A DNA stretch of 64,000 bases from SHLQ01 sp964517125 (lineage in GTDB: Bacteria; Actinomycetota; Acidimicrobiia; Acidimicrobiales; SHLQ01), in assembly GCA_964517125.1 (NCBI GenBank), contig CAZFBD010000003.1, positions 1-64,000 of the forward strand, in the 5' to 3' direction. The position numbers and the translations under genes are program-made. Shown here piece by piece: positions 49,071-58,752 of this stretch; the first letter of the stretch is position 1, and the number at the start of each line of letters is the position of its first letter. Under the pieces are notes generated by a model. It searched no databases. It saw only the letters and a list, made by a program, of their open reading frames with translations, and was not told where the DNA came from.

Positions 49071-50027
49071 ATGGCGGCGAAGTGTTCAATCGTGATACCC
49101 ACGTTCAACCGGAGCGCGACGATCCAGCGATGCCTGGACCATCTGGCAGCACAGGACGTGGGGCCCGAAACTCTCGAGGTCATCGTCGTCGACGACGGGT
49201 CGACCGACGACACCCGCACATGCCTGGCCCAACAGCCCGAGCGTTTTGCTTCGCTCACGGTCCTCGCACAGGAGAACGCGGGTCCGGGAGCAGCCAGAAA
49301 CCTGGGGCTCGCCGCAGTGTCGGCGCCGATCGTGCTCTTCATCAACGACGACACCATGTTGGCGCCCGATGCCATCCGCCATCACCTGGCCACGCACCAT
49401 GCGCATCCGCAATCCATGGTTCTCGGCAGCTTCATGTTCGTGGACTCGTTTCTGCAGACACCGCTTGGACAGCTGCTCACCGAGACGCCGCTGATGTTCT
49501 CCTACCCGCTGTTCGACGACGGCGACACCGTTTCGGCAGCTCTGGCAGCCACCTGCAACCTGAGCATCGATGCTGCATTCGCCCAACACATCGGTTTCGA
49601 TTCCTGGTTCACCTTTGCCGCCGAGGATGTGGACTTCGCAATGCGGGCCGAAGCCGAGGGCTACACGCTTCGCTACTGCGAGTCGGCAGCATCGCGACAT
49701 GAACACCACCTGACGATCGACGGGCTGAAACGCACCGTGTTGCTTCGTGGGCTGGGCTCGGCCCAACTGGCACTGAAGCACCAACGCCAAGGATCGTTGC
49801 TGTCCGACGTACGGGCTGCGCACGGTGGCCGAACGCAGCTGACACACTTCTTCGACGAATCTGCCATCATGCTGGCCGAAGCGTTGCAGGACGCCTCACC
49901 TTCGGCACTCCCCGATGCGGCCTACGCCTCGCTCGCGCAGCTGTTTCGGTTGGGCAATCTGCTCGGCTCGCTCGACGAACCGACGCTGGTGGCCGAAGCC
50001 CTCGAAGTTGCCTCAGCTCGCAACTGA
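49071..50027 (+). CDS. Family 2 glycosyltransferase
   Basis: A 318-residue GT-A enzyme. It begins CSIVIPTFNRSATIQRCLDH, with DDGSTDDT (41-48), the metal-binding motif FINDDTM (92-94 NDD) and AEDVDFAMRAEAEGY as acceptor-site block. The donor sugar is not predictable. The last 90 residues are helical. It converges with the next glycosyltransferase gene, overlapping it by 15 bp. Confidence 0.9.
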   Translation: MAAKCSIVIPTFNRSATIQRCLDHLAAQDVGPETLEVIVVDDGSTDDTRTCLAQQPERFASLTVLAQENAGPGAARNLGLAAVSAPIVLFINDDTMLAPDAIRHHLATHHAHPQSMVLGSFMFVDSFLQTPLGQLLTETPLMFSYPLFDDGDTVSAALAATCNLSIDAAFAQHIGFDSWFTFAAEDVDFAMRAEAEGYTLRYCESAASRHEHHLTIDGLKRTVLLRGLGSAQLALKHQRQGSLLSDVRAAHGGRTQLTHFFDESAIMLAEALQDASPSALPDAAYASLAQLFRLGNLLGSLDEPTLVAEALEVASARN

Positions 50028-51482
50028 GAGATCGTCGGCAACAGTTCTCGTCGGCGTGTCGTCGAGGCGTCTGTGCGCCTCGAGCAGTGATGGCAGTTCG
50101 CCTGAAGGCACGACGTCGACCTCGATCTCGATTCGGTCAACCATGTCGGGCGAAACACTCCGTGCGTGTTCGTACGCCGAGGCGACCGTGGGAACCCCAG
50201 AAGCGTCGGTCAACAGAATTCGCAGTCTCGCCCGACCGCGTTTCGCCAGTCCCAGCAGCTCCGAGGACAACACCGCGATTGGTTCCGCGGTGTCGGTTTC
50301 GTCATGAGGAAGGACGAGCACGAGATCAAAGGCATCCGGTGCAGTCTCTGCAGCCAGTTCCAGACCGGCCACATCCGTGTGCGCCACGATGGCCGCCACC
50401 TCCGGCACTGGGCCGGCCCATTCTGGGGCGAGCAGGTCTGCGGGAAGTGAGAATTCTTCAAGCGACGCACGAGCCTGACCCACACCGGCGGCAGCGGCCG
50501 TCTGCAGCAGGGGAAGCGCTTCGCCGGTTGCGCCTCGGTGCAACATGGCCATGCCGAGGCCCGCGAGTATCGACGGGTCATCGCTGCGGCGAAGGGCCTG
50601 GCGCCACTGCTCTTCGGCATCCTCGTGTGCGCCCGCGCTCCAGAACTCACCAGCCAGAAAGCCGTGCGCCCACGCGAACGAGCGATCGTCCCCGGCCAAC
50701 GCCAGCTCGGGAACGAGCCGGTGGATTCCGTATCGGCTGGCCACGTCCGAGGCGCTCTTGCGACGCGCCTCTTTGATGATGTCGCGCCGACTGTTTGCCG
50801 TGGAGTGGCTCGCCTCGTGCAACCGGTAGCGGAGAAGCCGATCCGGGAGGCCATGGAAACGACATCCGTGAACGACGGCCTTGAACCAGAATTGGTGGTC
50901 GTGCATGTCTCCGACCTCCTGCATACCGACACGTCGAAGAATGGCCCGCCGGAACATCGTGGTTGGGTTCGCGATCGGGTTCCCGCCCAGAAACTGCCAG
51001 GGCCGTGGAGGCGGGGTGGGGTGGGCCGAGTGGTAGCGACGGAAGCTGCCCGGCAACACGCGGCTCTCAGCATCGATGAACACCGCATCATGGGTGCACA
51101 CGTCCACGTCGGGATTGGCGTCGAGAACCGACACCTGTCGCTCGAGTTTCTCTGGGTGCCAGATGTCGTCGGCGTTCGCCATGACGATCAGGTCATGCTG
51201 CGCCAGCGCCATGCCGGTGTTCACCGTCTCGTGCAGCCGAGACCGGCCATGGGCAACCTGGTGATGCACACGGATCCGATGATCGGTGTCTGCCAGCCGG
51301 TGCAGCACTTCAGCAGTGCCGTCGGTGGACCCATCGTCGACGACACACAGCTCGAAGTCGGCGTGACTCTGCGAAAGAATCGCCTCCACGGCGACGCGCA
51401 GATACGGCAGGCCGTTGTGCACGTAAAGCACGACGCTCACCGCGCTGGGTGCCGTGTAGTTCGTTCCGCCTCCGCCAGGCAT
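50013..51482 (-). CDS. Family 2 glycosyltransferase with C-terminal helical repeats
   Basis: A 489-residue protein. The N-terminal GT2 domain (about residues 14-260) has VSVVLYVHNGLPYLRVAVEA, VVDDGSTDGTAEVL and the metal motif ANADDIWHPEKLERQ; RRYHSAHPTPPPRPW and MHDHQFWFKAVVHGCRF follow. Residues about 290-350 look like tetratricopeptide-type helices (EEQWRQALRRSDDPSILAGL, GMAMLHRGATGEALPLL). The last 130 residues are of unknown fold. An ATG at 51482 fits; the frame further upstream overlaps the divergent gene at 51588 and was left out. It converges with the GT gene at 49071-50027. Confidence 0.85.
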   Translation of the reverse strand: MPGGGGTNYTAPSAVSVVLYVHNGLPYLRVAVEAILSQSHADFELCVVDDGSTDGTAEVLHRLADTDHRIRVHHQVAHGRSRLHETVNTGMALAQHDLIVMANADDIWHPEKLERQVSVLDANPDVDVCTHDAVFIDAESRVLPGSFRRYHSAHPTPPPRPWQFLGGNPIANPTTMFRRAILRRVGMQEVGDMHDHQFWFKAVVHGCRFHGLPDRLLRYRLHEASHSTANSRRDIIKEARRKSASDVASRYGIHRLVPELALAGDDRSFAWAHGFLAGEFWSAGAHEDAEEQWRQALRRSDDPSILAGLGMAMLHRGATGEALPLLQTAAAAGVGQARASLEEFSLPADLLAPEWAGPVPEVAAIVAHTDVAGLELAAETAPDAFDLVLVLPHDETDTAEPIAVLSSELLGLAKRGRARLRILLTDASGVPTVASAYEHARSVSPDMVDRIEIEVDVVPSGELPSLLEAHRRLDDTPTRTVADDLSVAS

Positions 51483-51587
51483 TTCTGCCCATCGGCGATC
51501 CCGTCCATGGCTTGAGCCGCTTCCCGTCGGACTCGTTTCGAAAGCGAACTGAAATAATCGGAACTCGGCGTCCGCCGATTGGAACCG

Positions 51588-54239
51588 ATGTCCTCTCCTG
51601 AGCTGGGCGCTTGGCCCACAACCCTCGTCGTCGTTGCCCACGGACCGGCGGCGGCCACGCTGACGGCCGTCCGCAACGTTGCTGCCTGGGCAAACCACGC
51701 ACACGTTGTTGTTGTTGCGGGAACGAAACCGGGGCTCACGGCGGTCGATCGCGTCGCTGACCGAGGGTTCGACACCCAGCCCGGGCATGGACCCGAGGCG
51801 CTGAACCAGGCACTGCGAGCATTCGATGGGACGGTCGCCGTTGTCCACGATGATGCAGCATTGAGCGCCGAGGCGTTGCAGACCCTGGTCGCCACGCATC
51901 GCTCAACCGGCAAGGTCGCGATTGCACCAACCGACGCCTCGTCCGCACAGCAGGAACTCGAGCAGGCCGTCATTCATTGTGCCGTTGGCAGCGCCGACCA
52001 GTTGCGAACGCTGGCCACGGCATCGGCGTTCGGACCGGGACTCACAACCGTTGGCGAGTTCGTCCAACCGGCGAAGGTCTCCGTCCCCCACTCTGCCGGA
52101 TGCCAACAACGGCTCGTGGAAACGAACGAGATCGATGCTCCGCTTCTCGTGGCTGCGCTCATCGTTCGCGACGAGTCTGAGCATTTGGCCGCATGCCTGG
52201 AATCGCTGAACGGAATCGTGGATCGTATCGAGGTGGCCGACACCGGTTCCCTGGATGACACGGTCGACATCGCCCGAGCCCACGGCGCAGAGGTCATGGA
52301 GATTGGTTGGCGAGACGACTTTGCATGGGCCCGCAACCAGGTGCTGGAGCGCTGCACCGACGCCACGTACATGCTTTGGATCGATGCCGATGAACGCCTT
52401 GTTTGCGAGGACCCGACACAGTTGCGACGGGTCCTGGCCACCTATTCCTCGTTGTCCCCGGCGTACCGGCTGACCATCAACAACCACAACGACCAGGGTG
52501 TGGAAACACACAGCTTCCTGGCCCGAAGGATCGCCAACCCATCACTGGTTCGATTCGTTGGAGCACTCCACGAACAGGCCGTGCGCCTTGATGGTGACCC
52601 CCTCAGCGATGCGGTGCTCGCGAGCGTGTCGCTGACACATCTTGGCTATGAAGACTCGGTGATGGACGCCCGCCGAAAGGCAGAACGCAATCTGCACATT
52701 GCTCGTCAGGGCTTTGCGGACGAGCCCGGCGAAGCACAGGCCATTCACCTTGCCCGAGCACTGCGCGGCGCGTCGACCGACCCCGCGGAAACCCTGGATG
52801 AGCTCGACCAGCTGACTGGCCACGTGTCCGCCGACAATCCGGCGGGCCGGTCCTTGCTCCATGCCTTGCGCTCCGAGCTGCACCTCGAAGCTGCGCAGCT
52901 CTCGAACGCTGCAACCGAGGCGAAGCTGGCCCTGGACCTGGTCCCGGCCGACGCAACGGCTGGTGCGGTCTTGGCCGAAGCGCTCTATCGGACCGGCGAG
53001 TATGCAGAACTTCTGGAGACCGCAGCGGACTTCGCGGCGCAACCTTCTCGCCCACCGTTCATTCACGATGTCCTGGCCGCGAGGACCCGGGCTCGGCTGA
53101 TCTTCGAGGCTGCTGTACACCAGGAGCGTTTCGACATGGCGATCGACCAGTTGGAACACCTCCCGGAAGAGCTCGATCCATGGCTCGTTCTGGCGTCAGC
53201 CATTCCCATCGTCCAATTTGCCGACCTTGCGGCGACCGCAGGAACGCTCGGCGACGAGCGACACCTGCGGGCACTCGTTGCGCTTCCGCAGCTCTCCGAA
53301 GCCATGCTGGACTCCGCCGCCGATGCCTTCGGCCGCTCGCAGCTGCCCGACGAAACCGCAGCCCTGGTCGACGAAGCTGCCGCAAACCTGCGAGCCGTGA
53401 CGACGTCGCCCGCGCTCCTGGCCGCATGGGAGGAGAGCCGGGAAGTCGCCGATGCGATTGCGTTCGCCCGACCGTTGACGGCTGGGAACATGGACCTTGC
53501 CCTGGAGCTCGACGACATTGAGCAGCTCCCGCATCCGATCTCCGCAACCTTCGCCGTGGCCGCAGAGGCCGACCACCGACGGGGACGACGTGCCGAGGCT
53601 CGCGAGAACGCTGAACGGAGCTTGGCATTGTGGCCGGCAGCCGGCCGAGCCGTGGCCGTCATGGCAGAACTGGACCGCGCCGATGGACGGCCAGCCGACG
53701 CAATCGAGACCATCAAACGTGCGCAGGCTGACCCCGAGTATTCCTCGCTTCCGAGCACCGTTCGACGTACGATCGCCACCCAGGAAACACACGCACACCT
53801 GGAGCTCGGCGAGCTGGGTAAAGCGGCAAGCACGGCGGTCGACATCATCGAGCATGGCGGCACGATCGGCGTCTGGCACGAAATGCTTCAGCTCGCCGAC
53901 ACCGACATGGATCAGCTCACGCTCGTTCTCGGTCTGGCGCTGCTCACCGACGGAGCCGACTTCATCGATGCGCTACCCGCTGCGGTGGGTCCCCACCGGA
54001 CTCCCGGACTCTGCGCCACCTACCTTGGTCTGGGCGGCACCAACCCCGACGCGGTGAGTGTTGGCCTTCTGGCCGCGGCGCTGACGGGCCAGGACGAACT
54101 CGGCGAACTCATCGCTGGACATGGGCATCTGCTGCCCGACGACGTGCGGGAGCGACTGGCCGATCATCTGTCAACCGAGGGTGCCAAGGCAGCAGCCCAG
54201 GCACTCCTGGCAAAGCCGACCACTCGTCTCTCGGCCTAG
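51588..54239 (+). CDS. Large glycosyltransferase: degenerate GT-A domain, GT2 domain and TPR-like repeats
   Basis: An 883-residue protein. Residues about 11-120 look like a decayed GT-A domain (TTLVVVAHGPAAATLTAVRN, then EALNQALRAFDGTVAVVHDD). Residues about 187-345 form a full GT2 domain of the SunS/TPR-glycosyltransferase type: VAALIVRDESEHLAACLESL, VADTGSLDDTVDIARAHGA, WARNQVLERC and LWIDADERLV. From about 380 to 860 there is a long run of helical TPR-like repeats (LHLEAAQLSNAATEAKLALD, AEALYRTGEYAELLETAADF). The ATG at 51588 is chosen over a TTG. Such architecture is seen in enzymes that bind a protein or lipid-linked acceptor through the repeats. Confidence 0.85.
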   Translation: MSSPELGAWPTTLVVVAHGPAAATLTAVRNVAAWANHAHVVVVAGTKPGLTAVDRVADRGFDTQPGHGPEALNQALRAFDGTVAVVHDDAALSAEALQTLVATHRSTGKVAIAPTDASSAQQELEQAVIHCAVGSADQLRTLATASAFGPGLTTVGEFVQPAKVSVPHSAGCQQRLVETNEIDAPLLVAALIVRDESEHLAACLESLNGIVDRIEVADTGSLDDTVDIARAHGAEVMEIGWRDDFAWARNQVLERCTDATYMLWIDADERLVCEDPTQLRRVLATYSSLSPAYRLTINNHNDQGVETHSFLARRIANPSLVRFVGALHEQAVRLDGDPLSDAVLASVSLTHLGYEDSVMDARRKAERNLHIARQGFADEPGEAQAIHLARALRGASTDPAETLDELDQLTGHVSADNPAGRSLLHALRSELHLEAAQLSNAATEAKLALDLVPADATAGAVLAEALYRTGEYAELLETAADFAAQPSRPPFIHDVLAARTRARLIFEAAVHQERFDMAIDQLEHLPEELDPWLVLASAIPIVQFADLAATAGTLGDERHLRALVALPQLSEAMLDSAADAFGRSQLPDETAALVDEAAANLRAVTTSPALLAAWEESREVADAIAFARPLTAGNMDLALELDDIEQLPHPISATFAVAAEADHRRGRRAEARENAERSLALWPAAGRAVAVMAELDRADGRPADAIETIKRAQADPEYSSLPSTVRRTIATQETHAHLELGELGKAASTAVDIIEHGGTIGVWHEMLQLADTDMDQLTLVLGLALLTDGADFIDALPAAVGPHRTPGLCATYLGLGGTNPDAVSVGLLAAALTGQDELGELIAGHGHLLPDDVRERLADHLSTEGAKAAAQALLAKPTTRLSA

Positions 54240-54270
54240 ATTCCCGGCCGCAAGCTGAAATCGCTCAGTC

Positions 54271-55191
54271 TCAGGAACCGAAGACCAACTTCGCAGCAGC
54301 CACATCTTCGAGTGCGATACCTGCGGACTTGAACAGCGTGATTTCATCGTCATCCCGCCGACCAATCGACGCGCCCGACACCAGCTCGCGGAGATCGCCA
54401 CGAATGTCGTCCATGCTCAGCAGGCCGGACGCAAGCGGCTGCGCGATGTCGCCGGCGAGAATGCCGTCGGTGCGGGTATCGACCCACACCGAAGCTCGGC
54501 GAATCACGTCGTCGTCGGTCTCGCGCATTGCCGGGGTGAACGAACCAATCAGGTCGACGTGTGTACCCGGCGACAGCAGCTCGCCCCGGACGATCGGGGT
54601 GGTGGAACCCGTGACGCAGGTGATGACATCGGCTGCGGCAACGCTCTCGTCCAGATCAGCGGCAACCGTTGCCGTGTAGCCAGCGTCCTTCAGCTCTTCA
54701 ACGACCCGGATGGCCTTGAAGGTGCTCCGGCCCCAGATCTCGATCTGCTCGAAGTCGCGAACGGCGGCGTGCGCCTGTGCGGTCATCGGGGACAATGCAC
54801 CCGTCCCGATCACGAGGAGGCGGCGGGCATCTGTTCGTGCCAGACGCTTGGCGGCGACCGCAGATGCCGCAGCGGTCCGTCGAGTCGTGAGTTCATTTCC
54901 GTCGCAGGCACCCAGGCAGGTGCCATTGGTGCCGTCGAACAGAAGAACGCCGGCGTTGATCGTGGGCAGCTCCAGAACGCCGTTGTCGGGGAAGAACGAC
55001 ACGACCTTGACGGCGATGACGTCGCCGACCACCCAGCCGGGCTTCACGAGCAGTGCGGCATCGCCGCCGAGCCCGTGCACCGTACGTTCGGGTGCGACGG
55101 CCTGTTCATCGACGACGATGTCCTCGATGGCCATGATGAGCTCGTCCCACGGCAGAGCGGCAGCGACCGCCTCGGGACCGAAGAACTTCAC
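54271..55191 (-). CDS. Ornithine cyclodeaminase/mu-crystallin family protein (copy 1)
   Basis: A 306-residue NAD(P)-binding oxidoreductase-like protein. The N-terminal domain has AAALPWDELIMAIEDIV; the Rossmann core has LTTRRTAAASAVAAKRLA, RRLLVIGTGALSPMTAQAHAA and VITCVTGSTTPIVRGEL, then DLIGSFTPAMRETDDDVI. Members act as ornithine cyclodeaminase, ketimine reductases or alanine dehydrogenases; the conserved GTG turn and PAM-E motif fit, but substrate cannot be fixed. The GTG start is at 55191. It lies directly downstream of livF by 26 bp and in the same direction, so it is probably cotranscribed with the transporter. Confidence 0.87.
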   Translation of the reverse strand: MKFFGPEAVAAALPWDELIMAIEDIVVDEQAVAPERTVHGLGGDAALLVKPGWVVGDVIAVKVVSFFPDNGVLELPTINAGVLLFDGTNGTCLGACDGNELTTRRTAAASAVAAKRLARTDARRLLVIGTGALSPMTAQAHAAVRDFEQIEIWGRSTFKAIRVVEELKDAGYTATVAADLDESVAAADVITCVTGSTTPIVRGELLSPGTHVDLIGSFTPAMRETDDDVIRRASVWVDTRTDGILAGDIAQPLASGLLSMDDIRGDLRELVSGASIGRRDDDEITLFKSAGIALEDVAAAKLVFGS

Positions 55192-55217
55192 GTGCGCCTC
55201 CTTGTGCAGCTGGTTGG

Positions 55218-55955
55218 TCAGGCTTCGCCCAGATAGGACTTTCGCAGTTCCGGGTTGGCGAGCAGATTCTCAGCAGTGTCGTCGAGCACGACCTTGCCAG
55301 TCTGCAACACCCAGCCGCGGTCGGCGATCGAAAGCGCCATGTTCGCGTTCTGCTCCACCATGAAGATCGCAATGCCCTCCTGGTGGATCTGCTGAATGAG
55401 CTCGAAGTTCGTCTGCACAAGCATTGGGGCGAGACCCATCGATGGCTCATCCATCAGCAACACACGGGGACGGGACATGAGCGCTCGACCCATGGCAACC
55501 ATCTGCTGTTCGCCACCGGACAGCGTGCCCGACTTCTGGTTGGCACGTTCCTTGACCCGTGGGAACATCGTGTAGATGCGCTCGAGGTCCTCGGCGATGC
55601 CGGCCTTGTCGTTGCGAAGGTACGCACCGAGCTGCAGGTTCTCCAGCACCGAGAGGCGCTTGAACAGCCGACGGTTCTCGGGAACCATCGTGATGCCACG
55701 CTCGACCCGGTAGCTCGTGGGCTTGTCGTTGACGACCTCGCCGTCGAGCACAACCTCACCCGTGGTGGGCGTGACCATGCCCAGCAGGGTCTTGAGTGTG
55801 GTGGACTTGCCGCTGGCGTTGCCGCCGAGCAGCGACACCATTTCGCCGGGATAGATGGCGAGGTTCACGTCCTTCAGAATGTGGACGGCGCCGTAGTGGG
55901 TGTTGATGTTGCGGAACTCGAGGATCGGAGTTCCCTTGTCGGTCGGCTCGCTCAT
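55218..55955 (-). CDS. livF: Branched-chain amino acid ABC transporter ATPase LivF
   Basis: A 245-residue ATP-binding subunit. Walker A is GGNASGKSTTLK, with the less usual NAS in place of NGA. The signature is LSGGEQQMVAMGRALMSRP, Walker B is VLLMDEPSMGLAP and the switch is VEQN. NINTHYGAVHILKDVNLAIYPG and the ENRRLFKRLSVLENLQLGAY-type segment identify LivF. It overlaps livG by 4 bp (ATGA). The Liv transporter imports branched-chain or related amino acids, amides or similar solutes; specificity is set by LivJ. Confidence 0.93.
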   Translation of the reverse strand: MSEPTDKGTPILEFRNINTHYGAVHILKDVNLAIYPGEMVSLLGGNASGKSTTLKTLLGMVTPTTGEVVLDGEVVNDKPTSYRVERGITMVPENRRLFKRLSVLENLQLGAYLRNDKAGIAEDLERIYTMFPRVKERANQKSGTLSGGEQQMVAMGRALMSRPRVLLMDEPSMGLAPMLVQTNFELIQQIHQEGIAIFMVEQNANMALSIADRGWVLQTGKVVLDDTAENLLANPELRKSYLGEA

Positions 55956-56746
55956 GACTTCTGCTTCTCCAGGGGTCGTCCGAGGTACGCCTCGATGACT
56001 TCAGGGTCGTTCGACACTTCGTCGAAGCTGCCCTGCGCCAACGTCTCGCCGTGATCGAGGCAGACCACACGGTCGGACACGTCTCGCACCACATTCATGT
56101 CGTGCTCGATCATGACGATCGTGAAGCCCCACTCGCTGCGGAGCTTGCCAATGAGATCGGTGAGCTCTGCGGATTCCTTCGGGTTCATGCCAGCAACCGG
56201 CTCGTCGAGCAGCAGAAGCCGGGGCGAGGTGGCCATGGCTCGTGCGATCTCGAGGCGACGCCGGTTTGCGTAGGAGAGCACCGATGCGGGCTGCTCCAAG
56301 CGGTAACCGATGAGGCGGGTGCCGAAGAATCCGAGGACCTTCTCGGCATGGGCCCGAATCTCGGCCTCTTCCTTGCGGAACGACGGCGTGTTGAACAGCG
56401 CACCCCACACACCCTGTTTGGTGCGACAGTGCTGGCTGACCATGACGTTCTCGGCGATCGTCATGTTGGCGAAGAGCCGGACGTTCTGGAACGTTCGGCT
56501 GATGCCTCGCTGGGTGACCTGGTTGGGGTCAAGCCCGATGAGCGACTTGCCCTCGAAGAGGATGTCACCCGAGGTCGGCGTGACCATGCCGGAGATCATG
56601 TTGAAGAACGTGGTCTTGCCGGCACCGTTCGGGCCGATCACACCAACGATTTCTCCTTCGTCCACATGGAAGTTGAGATCCCGGAGAGCGTGCAGGCCAC
56701 CAAAGGTGACGCTGAGGTTCTGAATGTCAAGAATGCGTTCGCTCAT
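55952..56746 (-). CDS. livG: Branched-chain amino acid ABC transporter ATPase LivG
   Basis: A 264-residue ATP-binding subunit. Walker A is GPNGAGKTTFFNMISG, the Q-loop region is GISRTFQNVRLF, the signature-equivalent is LSYANRRRLEIARAMA, Walker B is LLLLDEPVAGMNP and the switch is IEHDMNVV. The NRRRLEIARA signature and AGMNP are typical LivG variations. It overlaps livM (ATGA) upstream and livF downstream. Confidence 0.94.
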   Translation of the reverse strand: MSERILDIQNLSVTFGGLHALRDLNFHVDEGEIVGVIGPNGAGKTTFFNMISGMVTPTSGDILFEGKSLIGLDPNQVTQRGISRTFQNVRLFANMTIAENVMVSQHCRTKQGVWGALFNTPSFRKEEAEIRAHAEKVLGFFGTRLIGYRLEQPASVLSYANRRRLEIARAMATSPRLLLLDEPVAGMNPKESAELTDLIGKLRSEWGFTIVMIEHDMNVVRDVSDRVVCLDHGETLAQGSFDEVSNDPEVIEAYLGRPLEKQKS

Positions 56747-58752
56747 GCTGGCGCCACCTCCGTGGCGACTTCGTCGCCCTCGTCATCGGTATCGACCTCG
56801 CCCTTGAGCCATGCATCCTGGAGGAATTCGTCCTGGTGCAGCTCCCGGCTCCGTCGAACGTTGGGCACGAGCCCCTCTGGCCGTTTCAACATCATCCAGA
56901 TGAGCAACGCTCCGTAGATAAGGAGCTTGTACTCGCTGAACTCCTGCAGGAGTCCCGGCTGCTTCGGGCCACCGAGGACACCGATCAGCACAAGCGATCC
57001 AACGATGACACCCATGATGTTCCCCATGCCGCCCACGATGACCACCACGAGGATGATGATGGAGACGAGGATCAGGAACGACGTGGGGAAGATCGAGCCC
57101 ACCTTGGCCGAGAAGATTGCTCCCGAGAACGACGCCAGCACCGCGCCGACCACAAAGGCCATGAGCTTCATGTTCACGGTGTTGATTCCCATGGCTTCGG
57201 CCACGCTCTCGTCTTCACGGATGGCCATCCAGGCTCGGCCGAGACGGCTGTGCTCCAAGCGCCAGGACACGTAGATGGCGATGGCAGAAAACACCAGCAC
57301 CAGATAGAAGACCGAGCGAGGGTCAATGCCGTTGACTGCGCCGAGCGGACCAAAGTCTGCCGACGGGATGTTCGTGATTCCCTGAGCGCCACCGAAGTAA
57401 CCCTTGAGCCAATCCGACAGGAACAGGATTCGGATGATTTCGCCGAAGCCGAGCGTGACGATGGCCAGGTAATCGCCCCGCATCCTGATGACCGGCGCAC
57501 CGATCAGCAGACCCGTCATTGCGGCGAACAAGACCACGAGAACAAGCGTGATCAACCAGCCGCCAGGTCCGTCAAGGATGGGAACCCAGCTGGGCCAGTT
57601 CTCGCCACGGCCCACCGAGGTGAGCACCGCTGTCGTGTACCCGCCCACAGCGAAGAACGCCACGTAGCCGAGGTCGAGGATGCCAGCGAGGCCGACCACG
57701 ATGTTGAGACCGAGCGCCAGCAGCAGGAAGATACCAACGTTGGCGAGCAGCTCGTTGATGATCTTGCCAGTGAAGAACGGAAGGATGATCAGGAGCAGTG
57801 CGGTAACGAACATGAGGATCGCCGTCGACTGCGTCCGCTCGGCCACTGGACGATCGAAGTACTCCTTGCGGGCGGTCTTGAACCGACCACGGGTCACGAA
57901 CGAGCCGAGCAGCGAAAGGCCGGCAGCAACGACACCGACAAGGATGATTCCCTGCAGGCGGAGACCACCGGTCTTCGCGTACGTGAAGTCGATCAGGCCG
58001 TCGAACACGGAGTCCACACGAGGTCGTCCTTCGCTCGGATCGCTTTCGAAGAAGTTCGAGATCCGGCCCGGGTCGGCCATTGTCTCGCCGACGCCGCCAA
58101 GCAGATCGTCGACGAGGAACTGGAAGATCGACAGCGCAAGAACCGCAAGGACTGCGGACAGCACGGCTTTGCGGGCAAAGTCGGGCATGACGCGCATCGC
58201 TGCGCCGAAAGCGCCAAGTCCGCCGGAGAGCAGCGGCCAGAGCCAAATGGCCAGCGACCAGCCACGGTTGAACGTGAGAAGGACGTAGAGGTCCTCGCTC
58301 CAGTTCACGAGCGGATCCCGGAGATCGAAGGCGTTCAGCAGAATGGTGAACACCCCGAGACCGAGGCCACCGACGGCACCGACCAGGAAGCCCGAGACCA
58401 GATCGCGAGTCCCGCGCTTGGATGCGACCATGCCTTCGAGGACGATCTCGTTGCCGACAGCCCAGCCCAAAAGCACCGGCCACATGAGCAGCGAGAGGTA
58501 GCCGAGCGAGAGGCCCTGACCATCGGGGTGGTTGACGTAGGTGTCGGGATTGATCCAGTAGAGGATCTGACGACCGTCGAGGCCCTCTGGCATACCGGCG
58601 AGCGAAATGAACACGAGGGCCAGCGCAAGAAGGCCTCCGAAGCGAAGTACGCGTTCGCCATCGACGTCGAAGGCGCTCTTGGCAACTTCGCCGAGTTCAC
58701 CGATGCTGTCTGCGAGCTCGGTGGTGAGTACGTCGTTCGTGATGTCGCTCAT
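56743..58752 (-). CDS. livM: Branched-chain amino acid ABC transporter permease LivM with long N-terminal extension
   Basis: A 669-residue permease, roughly twice the family norm of about 300-420. The core LivM domain covers about residues 335-625 with LGLNIVVGLAGILDLGYVAF, MRGDYLAIVTLGFGEIIRIL and GRAWMAIREDESVAEAMGIN. The first 330 residues add about six further hydrophobic helices and polar segments (VASKRGTRDLVSGFLVGAVG, SLAIWLWPLLSGGLGAFGAA). An acidic cytoplasmic tail ends VDTDDEGDEVATEVAPA. It overlaps livH and livG by 4 bp each. The extension is not the short DUF3382-type N-terminus known from other LivM proteins. Confidence 0.9.
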   Translation of the reverse strand: MSDITNDVLTTELADSIGELGEVAKSAFDVDGERVLRFGGLLALALVFISLAGMPEGLDGRQILYWINPDTYVNHPDGQGLSLGYLSLLMWPVLLGWAVGNEIVLEGMVASKRGTRDLVSGFLVGAVGGLGLGVFTILLNAFDLRDPLVNWSEDLYVLLTFNRGWSLAIWLWPLLSGGLGAFGAAMRVMPDFARKAVLSAVLAVLALSIFQFLVDDLLGGVGETMADPGRISNFFESDPSEGRPRVDSVFDGLIDFTYAKTGGLRLQGIILVGVVAAGLSLLGSFVTRGRFKTARKEYFDRPVAERTQSTAILMFVTALLLIILPFFTGKIINELLANVGIFLLLALGLNIVVGLAGILDLGYVAFFAVGGYTTAVLTSVGRGENWPSWVPILDGPGGWLITLVLVVLFAAMTGLLIGAPVIRMRGDYLAIVTLGFGEIIRILFLSDWLKGYFGGAQGITNIPSADFGPLGAVNGIDPRSVFYLVLVFSAIAIYVSWRLEHSRLGRAWMAIREDESVAEAMGINTVNMKLMAFVVGAVLASFSGAIFSAKVGSIFPTSFLILVSIIILVVVIVGGMGNIMGVIVGSLVLIGVLGGPKQPGLLQEFSEYKLLIYGALLIWMMLKRPEGLVPNVRRSRELHQDEFLQDAWLKGEVDTDDEGDEVATEVAPA

